Origin: DASVXQ01 sp046727955
Lineage (GTDB): Bacteria > Actinomycetota > CALGFH01
Direction of reading: 5' to 3'
Length of the DNA stretch: 28,903 nt
Assembly: GCA_046727955.1 (NCBI GenBank)
Contig: JBKPDO010000147.1
Location: 1 to 28,903, forward strand
The translations under genes and the position numbers were made by a program. Below the pieces are notes generated by a model that saw only the letters and a program-made list of their open reading frames with translations, had not been told where the DNA came from and made no database searches. Of the stretch, positions 16,176 through 22,749 are shown piece by piece (the first letter of the stretch is position 1; each line of letters starts with the position of its first letter).

Positions 16176-18125
16176 ATGATGAGCTCAGGTGGCCGCATGT
16201 GGATGGCCGGCATGCGCTCATTCCGGCTGGACGATTCGGTCACCAAGCAGAAGCTCGCGCCGGGCACGATCCGGCGCATCATCCGCTTCGCCGTGCCCTA
16301 TCGCTGGCCGATCGTGATCCTGCTGGTCCTGCTGGTGGGCGATGCGGGCATCGGCGCGCTCAACCCCCTGATCTACCGGGCGATCATCAACCAGGGCATC
16401 CTCGGTCGCAACGCCAGCCTGGTGGTAGCGCTGGCGGCGGTCGTGGCGGGGATTGCGGTGTTCGACGCCGCTCTTGGACTGGTCGAGCGCTACTTCTCCT
16501 CCCGGATCGGCGAGGGACTGATCTTTGACATGCGCTCGCAGGTGTTCGCCCACGTCCAGCGCATGCCGATCGCGTTCTTCTCACGCACCCAGACCGGCGC
16601 GCTCATCAGCCGGCTCAACAACGACGTGCTGGGCGCGCAGCAGGCATTCACCGGGACGCTCGCCAACGTCGTCAGCAACGTCTTCTCGGTCGCGATCACA
16701 CTCGCGGTGATGTTCACGCTGTCCTGGCAGATCACCCTGGTCGCACTGGTGCTGCTGCCGCTGTTCGTGGTGCCGGCACGGTGGATGGGCCGCAAGCTCC
16801 AGGTGATCACGCGCGAGGGCTACAACCTCAACGCGACCATGAACACGACCATGACCGAGCGCTTCAACGTCGCCGGCGCCCTGCTCACCAAGCTGTACGG
16901 ACGACCAGACGAGGAGGACGTCGCTTTCAGGGACAAGGCCAGCCGAGTTCGCGACATCGGCATCACCTCGGCGATGTACGGGCGGGTGTTCTTCACCGCC
17001 CTGATGCTGGTCGCCTCGCTCGCCACCGCGCTGGTCTACGGCTGGGGTGGCTGGCTCGCGGTGCGGGGCGCGCTCGACGTCGGCACGGTGGTGGCGCTGA
17101 CCTCCTACCTGATCCGGCTGTACGGGCCGCTCACGTCGCTGTCCAACGTCAACGTCGACGTGATGACCGCACTGGTCTCATTCGAGCGGGTCTTTGAGGT
17201 GCTCGACCTGGAGCCGATGGTCGCCGACAAGCCCGGCGCCGAGGAGCTGCCGAAAGGCGCCGCCACGGTCGAGTTCGAGCACGTCGACTTCCGCTACCCC
17301 ATGGCCGAGGAGGTCTCGCTCGCGTCGCTGGAGAGCGTCGCCAGGCTCGACACCACCATCGACAAGCAGGTCCTCCACGACGTCAGCTTCCGTGCCGAGC
17401 CCGGTGAGCTGGTCGCGCTCGTCGGCCCCTCCGGGGCCGGCAAGACCACCATCAGCCAGCTCGTCACCCGGATGTATGACGTGACCGGGGGTGCCGTCCT
17501 GGTGGGCGGGCGCGACGTGCGCGACGTGACGCTCGCCTCGTTGCGGGGCGCGGTCGGCGTCGTCACCCAGGATGCGCACATGTTCCACGACAGCATCCGC
17601 GCCAACCTCTTGTACGCCCGGCCGGATGCGACCGAGCTGGAGCTGTGGGAGGCGCTGCGCGCCGCGCAGCTCGGCGACCTGGTCGCGCTGCTGTCCGACG
17701 GGCTCGACACGGTGGTCGGCGACCGCGGCTACCGGCTGTCGGGTGGGGAGAAGCAGCGGCTGGCGATCGCTCGGCTGCTGCTCAAGGCGCCGGGCATCGT
17801 GGTGCTCGACGAGGCCACCGCCCACCTGGATTCGGAGTCCGAGATCGCCGTCCAGCGGGCGCTCGAGACCGCGCTCGCCGGCCGCACCTCGCTGGTCATC
17901 GCGCACCGGCTGTCGACTGTCCGTGAGGCCGACCACATCCTGGTGGTCGACCAGGGCCGCGTGGTGGAGCATGGCCGCCATGAGGACCTGTTGGCGGCCG
18001 GCGGGCTGTACGCGGAGCTGTACCGCACCCAATTCGAGCGCCAGGGCAGGACTCAGCGCCAGGACGTCCCCGAGCTGCGCAGCCCCGACCCGCTCGCGGC
18101 CCCGACCCCGACACGCGAGGCCTGA
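16176..18125 (+). CDS. ABC exporter half-transporter (fused membrane and ATPase domains)
   Basis: A protein of about 649 residues. The N-terminal six-helix exporter domain covers roughly residues 25-325 (VPYRWPIVILLVLLVG, FMLVASLATALVYGW-like segments) and the C-terminal ATPase roughly 350-610. Walker A GPSGAGKT, signature LSGGEKQR, Walker B IVVLDEATAHLD and H-loop AHRLST are all intact. A 25-residue insertion (MAEEVSLASLESVARL) between FRYP and VLHDVSF is characteristic of one actinobacterial exporter group. I chose ATG 16176 (GAGGAG eleven bases ahead) over a frame opening at 16122; ATG 16179 is equivalent. It probably acts as a homodimer, since no partner half-transporter is nearby. Substrate unknown, drug or lipid export by family. 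Confidence 0.88.
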   Translation: MMSSGGRMWMAGMRSFRLDDSVTKQKLAPGTIRRIIRFAVPYRWPIVILLVLLVGDAGIGALNPLIYRAIINQGILGRNASLVVALAAVVAGIAVFDAALGLVERYFSSRIGEGLIFDMRSQVFAHVQRMPIAFFSRTQTGALISRLNNDVLGAQQAFTGTLANVVSNVFSVAITLAVMFTLSWQITLVALVLLPLFVVPARWMGRKLQVITREGYNLNATMNTTMTERFNVAGALLTKLYGRPDEEDVAFRDKASRVRDIGITSAMYGRVFFTALMLVASLATALVYGWGGWLAVRGALDVGTVVALTSYLIRLYGPLTSLSNVNVDVMTALVSFERVFEVLDLEPMVADKPGAEELPKGAATVEFEHVDFRYPMAEEVSLASLESVARLDTTIDKQVLHDVSFRAEPGELVALVGPSGAGKTTISQLVTRMYDVTGGAVLVGGRDVRDVTLASLRGAVGVVTQDAHMFHDSIRANLLYARPDATELELWEALRAAQLGDLVALLSDGLDTVVGDRGYRLSGGEKQRLAIARLLLKAPGIVVLDEATAHLDSESEIAVQRALETALAGRTSLVIAHRLSTVREADHILVVDQGRVVEHGRHEDLLAAGGLYAELYRTQFERQGRTQRQDVPELRSPDPLAAPTPTREA

Positions 18126-18183
18126 GCCGCAAGGCGGTCAGGTCAAACGCGTGTGGTACAGGTTGCCGCGCCGTGGCGTCTGA

Positions 18184-18288
18184 CCTTGCCGCGTGGGCGG
18201 CACCTTGCGTGTGGGCGGCACCTTGCCGCGTGTGGCGTCGGTCGGAGCGCCCATAGCGGACGGCGGAGCGACCAACGACGCGGCAACG
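18184..18288. repeat. Palindromic intergenic repeat copy A, left part, with tandem subunits
   Basis: Three tandem units start CCTTGC (18184, 18203 and 18221; 19, 18 and about 17 bases). They are followed by a structured core: TTGCCGCGT (18223-18231) pairs with ACGCGGCAA (18278-18286), and GTCGGTCG-GAG-CGCC (18237-18251) with GGCG-GAG-CGACCAAC (18262-18276) around CATAGCGGA. Bases 18237-18288 match 21939-21990 at 42 of 52 positions. The right arm continues at 18440-18460 beyond a MITE-like insertion. Confidence 0.7.
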
Positions 18289-18439
18289 GAGGGTGTCGCA
18301 TAACTCCATGTGTGGTGTGTCAAGTCCCTCTTGAGCGCCGAAATCGGCCCATTAGTGGAGGATGTGCTGCACTCTGGGACCCGAAGCGCCTTCTCAGTGG
18401 AGGGCGGGGCAGCTCCCGAAGTAGTAATGCGACACCCTC
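18289..18439. mobile_element. MITE-like element, 151 bp, with 13-bp perfect terminal inverted repeats and AACG duplication
   Basis: The ends are GAGGGTGTCGCAT (18289-18301) and ATGCGACACCCTC (18427-18439), perfect inverted repeats. They are flanked by AACG on both sides (18285-18288 and 18440-18443), which reads as a 4-bp target duplication. Removing 155 bases restores a palindrome arm like that of the related repeat at 21980-22008. There is no coding capacity. The inner sequence CTCCATGTG...GTCAAG (18304-18324) and CGAAATCGGCCCATTAGTGG (18339-18358) recurs in diverged form at 22046-22064 and 22230-22248. Confidence 0.75.
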
Positions 18440-18460
18440 AACGTGCCACGCTCGGCAAGG
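18440..18460. repeat. Right arm of palindromic repeat copy A
   Basis: AACGTGCC, then ACGCTCGGCAAGG, continues the palindrome interrupted at 18288. It compares with CAACGTGCACCCCACGCGGCAAG at the intact copy. The ispH promoter starts directly after it. Confidence 0.6.
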
Positions 18461-18476
18461 TGTGATGCCAACCACT

Positions 18477-18482
18477 TAGAAT
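18477..18482 (+). promoter_or_regulatory. -10 box of leaderless ispH promoter
   Basis: TAGAAT is followed by seven bases and then ATG at 18490, the same spacing as for pcrA and tnpA. The first ATG at 18481 overlaps the -10 box itself, so 18490 is the likely start. No Shine-Dalgarno sequence is present. Confidence 0.6.
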
Positions 18483-18489
18483 GGGGCGC

Positions 18490-19482
18490 ATGTCCACCAA
18501 GCCGATACCGGAGTTCCGGGCGCCGGGGCGGGTCCTGCTGGCGGCGCCGCGCGGGTACTGTGCGGGGGTCGAGCGGGCCATCGAGATCGTCGAGGTGGCG
18601 CTGGCGACCTACGGCGCACCTGTCTACGTGCGCAAGCAGATCGTCCACAACCTGCACGTCGTGCGCCGGCTCGAGGCCAAGGGCGCAATCTTCGTGGATG
18701 AGCTCGACGAGGTGCCGGAGGGCGCCACGGTCGTGTTCTCGGCCCACGGCGTCGCCCCCGAGGTGCACCAGCAGGCCAGGGCCAGCAACCTCAAGGTGAT
18801 CGACGCGACCTGCCCGCTGGTGACCAAGGTCCATCAGGAGGCGCGCAAGTTCGCTGGCAAGGGCTACGACATCGTTCTCATCGGTCACGAGGGCCACGAA
18901 GAGGTCGTCGGGACTATGGGCGAGGCGCCGCGAGCGATCCACCTGGTCGGGGACGAGGAGGCGGCCCTCCGGGTCGACGTCGCCGACCCGGAGAGGGTGG
19001 CCTACCTCACCCAGACGACCCTCTCGGTCGACGAGACCAAAGGCGTGGTCGAGGTGCTGCGCGACCGCTTCCCAGTGCTTGCCGGGCCGCGCTCCGACGA
19101 CATCTGTTACGCAACCCAGAACCGGCAGACAGCTGTCAAGCAGCTCGCCGGCGAGTGCCAGCTGATCCTGGTGATCGGCGCGGAGAACTCCTCCAACTCC
19201 AAGCGGCTGGTCGAGGTCGCGCAGAGCCTGGGCTGCCGGAGCTACCTGATTCCACAGGCCTCCGCCCTCGATCCCTCGTGGTTCGAAGGTGTGGAGACCG
19301 TCGGGGTGACCTCGGGCGCGTCTGCTCCTGAGTGGCTGGTCGATGAGCTGGTGGAGGCGCTCCGAGAGCGGGGAGCCAGCGAGATACGCGAGGTCGAGGT
19401 CGTCCCCGAGGACGTCTACTTCTCCCTCCCCCGAGGCCTGCGGCAGGACGCCACAGCAGCAGGGGCAGAGATCGGCGGCTAG
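18490..19482 (+). CDS. ispH: 4-hydroxy-3-methylbut-2-enyl diphosphate reductase
   Basis: Last enzyme of the MEP isoprenoid pathway, an iron-sulfur protein that makes IPP and DMAPP from HMBPP in the cytosol. The three cluster cysteines are visible as C24 (RGYCAGVERA), C108 (DATCPLVTKVH) and C206 (DDICYATQNRQ). The substrate-contact motifs HNLHVV, SAHGV, GHEGHEEVVGT, NSSNSKRL and TSGASAPEW are intact. The 330-residue length is normal. The tail after FSLPRGL is short and variable. No other MEP-pathway gene is in the window. Transcription probably starts at the ATG itself. The repeat and MITE immediately upstream may have changed its control (inference). Confidence 0.95.
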   Translation: MSTKPIPEFRAPGRVLLAAPRGYCAGVERAIEIVEVALATYGAPVYVRKQIVHNLHVVRRLEAKGAIFVDELDEVPEGATVVFSAHGVAPEVHQQARASNLKVIDATCPLVTKVHQEARKFAGKGYDIVLIGHEGHEEVVGTMGEAPRAIHLVGDEEAALRVDVADPERVAYLTQTTLSVDETKGVVEVLRDRFPVLAGPRSDDICYATQNRQTAVKQLAGECQLILVIGAENSSNSKRLVEVAQSLGCRSYLIPQASALDPSWFEGVETVGVTSGASAPEWLVDELVEALRERGASEIREVEVVPEDVYFSLPRGLRQDATAAGAEIGG

Positions 19483-19527
19483 ACGGGCGACGTAGGCGAC
19501 GCGGCCGAACCATCCGGAGACCGGCTG

Positions 19528-20568
19528 TTACACGTGAAACCGGATGTGGAGGCAGTCGCCCTCCTGGACAACGTAGGAGCGGCCCTCGGTGCGCAGCAGT
19601 CCCTTGGAGCGGGCCGCGTCCCAGCCGCCGGCTGCAACCACGTCTTCGTAGGCGATCACCTCGGCACGGATGAAGCCCCGCTCGAGATCGGAGTGGATGC
19701 GCCCCGCGGCCTCCGGAGCGGTCGAGCCGCGGCGGATCTCCCAGGCCCTGGTCTCATCCTCACCGGTGGTGAGGAACGTTTGCAGGTCGAGCAGTCTCCA
19801 GGCGGCACCGACCACCTGGTCGAGCCCGCCGCGCTCGACGCCGTACTCGGCCAGGAACTCGGCCGCCTCGGCAGGCTCGAGATCGGCGGCCTCCGCCTCG
19901 AGCGCGGCTGGTACGGCGACCGCCGGCACGCCGAGCGCCCTCTCCGTGACGGCGGCGCGCTCGGCCGCCTCGCTTACCTGGTCCTCGCCGAGGTTCACGA
20001 CGATCAGCACCGGCTTGAGCGTGAGCGGCGAGAAGTTCCGCAGCGCCTTCTCCTCCTCCGGCTCCCAGCCGGCAGCGCGCAGTGGGGTGCCGGCATCGAG
20101 CAGGTCGCGTGCCTTGCTGAGGGTGGCCGCCTCCAGGCCCGCACCTTTGACGCCAGCCTTGGCGCGCTTGCCGGCCTTGTCCGCCCCGCTGGCGATGCTC
20201 TCCAGGTCGGCGACGGTCAGCTCGAGGTTCAGGTCGCTCGCGGCCTCGGCAGGGTCGGAGCCGTCGAAGGCGGCCACCACCATGGCCAGGGCATCGGACT
20301 CTCGCAGGGCACCAAGCCCAAGCGGTGACAGACCGGTTCCCTTGCCGGCGGCGAGCCCCACCACGTCCACGAAGCGGACCTGCACGAACACTCGCTTGCG
20401 GGAGCGCTCCAGATCGGCCAGCACGTCGACGCGCCGGTCCGGAACGGGAACCGCGGCGAGGTTCGCTCTGCCGGCCGCGCCACCGCTCGGCGCGCCCGCC
20501 CGAGTGAGGGCGTTGAACAGCGTCGTCTTCCCCGAGAGGGGCAGCCCGACGATGCCGACGTCCTTCAC
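19528..20568 (-). CDS. ychF: YchF/OLA1-family P-loop ATPase, variant form
   Basis: A 346-residue Obg-related ATPase implicated in ribosome and stress biology. The P-loop reads GLPLSGKTT (8-16) instead of the usual GLPNVGKST. The G3 position is DVVGLAAGKGTGLSP, and the G4 site NLGED keeps the NxxE form that gives YchF proteins ATP rather than GTP preference. The C-terminal TGS-like domain (LLDLQTFLTTGEDETRAW ... EGDCLHIRFHV) is intact. The start is GTG at 20568 with GGGGGA about nine bases ahead; upstream in-frame ATG codons (to 20607) add a non-family extension. It converges with ispH across 45 bases. The changes place it in a divergent actinobacterial subgroup. Confidence 0.88.
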   Translation of the reverse strand: MKDVGIVGLPLSGKTTLFNALTRAGAPSGGAAGRANLAAVPVPDRRVDVLADLERSRKRVFVQVRFVDVVGLAAGKGTGLSPLGLGALRESDALAMVVAAFDGSDPAEAASDLNLELTVADLESIASGADKAGKRAKAGVKGAGLEAATLSKARDLLDAGTPLRAAGWEPEEEKALRNFSPLTLKPVLIVVNLGEDQVSEAAERAAVTERALGVPAVAVPAALEAEAADLEPAEAAEFLAEYGVERGGLDQVVGAAWRLLDLQTFLTTGEDETRAWEIRRGSTAPEAAGRIHSDLERGFIRAEVIAYEDVVAAGGWDAARSKGLLRTEGRSYVVQEGDCLHIRFHV

Positions 20569-20658
20569 GAGGTCATTCCCCCTGCGGCGCATCTGGATGG
20601 AGTGCATCGGGCCCCGGCCGGGGCTGGCCGCTGGAGCGGGCCTCGGCCACGGACGCGC

Positions 20659-20664
20659 AGTTTA
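20659..20664 (-). promoter_or_regulatory. Possible -10 box for ychF
   Basis: TAAACT on the minus strand, about 90 bases before the ychF GTG, sits in a small AT-rich patch directly next to the hairpin at 20678-20696. No good -35 was seen. Confidence 0.3.
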
Positions 20665-20677
20665 CAACCTGTCTAAT

Positions 20678-20696
20678 GGATCTCCTTTGGAGATCC
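20678..20696. repeat. Perfect 8-bp hairpin GGATCTCC-TTT-GGAGATCC
   Basis: The inverted repeat lies downstream (minus strand) of the truncated tnpB. It is followed on that strand by ATTAGACAGG, in the same position as the right-end hairpin of IS200/IS605-type elements. It is probably the surviving right end of that relic. Alternatively it belongs to the ychF leader region. Confidence 0.5.
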
Positions 20697-20720
20697 GGAC
20701 AGCACCCTTCCCGGGTGTCC

Positions 20721-21281
20721 TCAGCCCACACCTGCAAGGGTGTCCTCAACCACCCGGATCGCGTCAAGCCTGGGCAACCGCACCGAACGAGGCTGCTCCT
20801 CACCGACCCGGATGCGCCCCATTCCACTGCCGTTGTTGCGCACTCGGAAGCTGTCACGGCAGCAGCCCTTCTTCTTCCACCGCGGGAAACCCACCCGCCG
20901 ACCAGCCCGCTCGCCGGTTCTGGAATCCCTGTAGGCCTTCAGGGCCCGGCCTAGGTCGACCGCGGCCTCCTCGAACACCTGCGCGACCACCTGCTGCCGC
21001 CACACAAGCCCGGTCACCTCCACCATCACGGTCCCATCGGGGCTGGCGACGAACCGGCGGCCGGCGGCCGGGCTGCGCTTCCAGGCGTTGAACGCGTTGA
21101 TCAGGTCATAGCCCGACCAGGGCACCTGAACGGTGGGGTCCAGGCGGCTGCGATCCAGGCCCTGACGGACCAGCGCCAGGCACTGATTGTAGGCATAGCG
21201 AGCGGCGCCGGCGTGGCGGGCCAGAGCCGCTGCCTGCTCGGGGCTGGGCTGGAGGGTGTAACGGAAGGTGGTGTGCCGCAT
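20721..21281 (-). pseudogene. tnpB: Truncated tnpB (N-terminal part only)
   Basis: A 186-residue frame begins as a normal TnpB (MRHTTFRYTLQPSPEQAAAL, ARYAYNQCLALV, then AGRRVGFPRWKKKG and RLPRLDAIRVVEDT). It then breaks into LAGVG and stops. The whole RuvC nuclease domain, zinc ribbon and catalytic residues are missing. At the break an 11-base direct repeat TGAGGACACCC (minus strand) occurs twice, at 20738-20748 and 20713-20723, which fits an internal deletion. It resembles neither of the two full TnpBs in the window closely, so it is a third type. The start ATG at 21281 is kept. Confidence 0.8.
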
Positions 21282-21418
21282 GGTAGGCGGACTCTACGTC
21301 GCCTCGGTGACACTCGCGCGACGTTTTCCACACCTGAGCTACCAGATCTCCGCGCATCCGCATTCATCACACATAGTCCGCGGCTCGGCCGGGTAGCTCG
21401 GGGAAGGAGTGAGGCGCC

Positions 21419-21736
21419 GTGTCGACCGAGTATCCAGAGCGGTGCGAGAGCGTACCGCGGGACCCGGATCCGCCCGCACGAGCGACCGAGGTGCGCAAGC
21501 AGGAGCCCGTCACGCCTGACGAAGCTCCCGAGCCCATCGCCTTTGAGGTCGAGAGCGCGCGGCTGCTCGCCAACCAGGCCCGTCCGGCGCTCGACGCCGA
21601 GGGCTTCGGCGACGAGCGCATCGACGAGCTGGCCTCGGCCTTCATCGCCAAGAACGTCGGCGAGAGCCTGGAGGGGTTCCTGCGCTGGGCGAGGTCGCAC
21701 GGCCCGGCTGGTCCCGACGGCGACCGCGTGCTCTGA
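21419..21736 (+). CDS. Small acidic hypothetical protein
   Basis: 105 residues, starting at GTG 21419 with AAGGAG nine bases ahead. The N-terminal 35 residues are Pro/Glu-rich and probably disordered. The rest (ESARLLANQARPALDAEGFGDERIDELASAFIAKN) looks like three short amphipathic helices ending in GESLEGFLRWARSHG. No signal peptide, membrane segment or metal motif is seen. I recall similar helical tails in other actinobacterial small proteins but cannot name a family. It is bordered by a tnpB relic and a long repeat region, so it appears monocistronic. Confidence 0.6.
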   Translation: MSTEYPERCESVPRDPDPPARATEVRKQEPVTPDEAPEPIAFEVESARLLANQARPALDAEGFGDERIDELASAFIAKNVGESLEGFLRWARSHGPAGPDGDRVL

Positions 21737-21829
21737 GCCCGAGTTTGTGGCATGCGTGGGTGCGTACTTTGTACTGGTGACGGCACCCGATCCCGGCAGC
21801 CACCAGGCACGTGTCGTGTAGTAGGCTAG

Positions 21830-21872
21830 ATCCACCCCACCCTGCCGTGCCTCGGGCACGTGGCGGGTGGAT
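21830..21872 (+). terminator. Strong hairpin downstream of the small gene
   Basis: ATCCACCC (21830-21837) pairs with GGGTGGAT (21865-21872). An inner GTGCC-TCG-GGCAC stem is present. It lies about 95 bases after the stop of the 21419 gene. No T-run follows, so termination is an inference. Confidence 0.4.
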
Positions 21873-21904
21873 GGTACGTATGGATAGCACCTGCCCCTGC
21901 CGCC

Positions 21905-22008
21905 CTTGCCGCGTGGGCTGCACGTTGCCGCGCAGGTCGTCGGTCAGAGCCCTCATAGTGGACACCGGAGCAACCATCCGCGCGGCAACGTGCACCCCAC
22001 GCGGCAAG
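21905..22008. repeat. Palindromic intergenic repeat copy B, 29-bp arms
   Basis: Arms 21905-21933 and 21980-22008 are inverted repeats with 28 of 29 bases matching (start CTTGCCGCGTGGG, end CCCACGCGGCAAG). They surround a 46-base centre containing CATAGTGGAC. Bases 21939-21990 match copy A (18237-18288) at 42 of 52 positions. There is no coding sequence. Confidence 0.75.
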
Positions 22009-22392
22009 CTCGGGATGCCTGGGATGGACCCAACCACCCAAAAGGCTCCATGTGGTGTGCCAAGCCGCTCTGGATCTGACCCCTGGCGATTCCCCCCCGG
22101 CACGGGTAGATCCGAAACCGTACATAGCGGACCTCGCGCTATCTGACACCCGCCCGCGCGGGCATCGTCGCCTCTGCCCGGGCAAGGTTCCGGGTCCCCT
22201 GCGGTGCGGCCGGTTACTGCGGATGTGGTCGAAATCGGCCATGAGTGGCCACCCCGCCTTCCGAGCCCGCATGGGGCGGCTGCATGGTCGCACGGCGGGG
22301 CCGGCGGGGGTGGGGACAGCGGTTTGTGCGCTCCCTCTCGACGGGCTACAACCCTTGCGTGCCCGGATTGCCTGACTTCGAGGAGGTACCTC
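22009..22392. other. Non-coding stretch with MITE-related fragments
   Basis: No credible gene. It contains CTCCATGTGGTGTGCCAAG (22046-22064) and CGAAATCGGCCATGAGTGG (22230-22248), diverged relatives of the inner MITE sequence at 18304-18358. It also has a third CATAGCGGAC (22123-22132), a GGATCT/AGATCC pair and a 12-base palindrome GCCCGCGCGGGC (22152-22163). It ends at the ribosome site of the 22393 gene. Confidence 0.5.
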
Positions 22393-22749
22393 ATGGGGGC
22401 GACCATCGTGGTCGCGCCGGTGCGGCTGCGGCAGGCCGCGGCGGCGGCACGGGCGGTCGGCGACCGCCTGCTCGAAGTTCGCGGCCAGCTCGGGGCGACC
22501 GCCACCGGTCTGGCCCCGCCACTCGGCGGCCCGTGTGCCCGCTCCGCCTTCGCCGAGCTGTGGGCCCGCTGGTCCCACTCGGTCGAGGGATTGGCGAGCG
22601 AGGCAGTCGCCCTCGCCGGCGCGCTCGAAGCCGCAGCGGAGGCCTACGAGCGGACAGACCGGGACAGCGTGCCGGAGGCGGGCGGACGGGCCGGTGCGGG
22701 AGGCGCTCAACGGGTTGGTGGGGGAGGCGCCCATGCGCCCGCCCGGTGA
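22393..22749 (+). CDS. Small EspC/WXG100-like protein
   Basis: A 118-residue Ala-rich helical protein. AGGAGG (22381-22386) stands six bases before the ATG. The body (VVAPVRLRQAAAAARAVGDRL ... FAELWARWSHSVEGLASEAVALAGALEAAAEAYERTD) has the two-helix layout of type VII secreted EspC-like proteins. It includes a W near the turn and a closing AYERTD that resembles the YxxxD/E export signal. The last 30 residues are Gly-rich and overlap the start of the next gene by 17 bases, suggesting translational coupling and perhaps a heterodimer with that product. No type VII secretion machinery gene is in the window. Assignment rests on pattern only. Confidence 0.6.
   Translation: MGATIVVAPVRLRQAAAAARAVGDRLLEVRGQLGATATGLAPPLGGPCARSAFAELWARWSHSVEGLASEAVALAGALEAAAEAYERTDRDSVPEAGGRAGAGGAQRVGGGGAHAPAR

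Noticed and set aside
19483..19527. Terminator between ispH and ychF
   Set aside because: No stable stem or T-run is visible in the 45 bases between the convergent genes.
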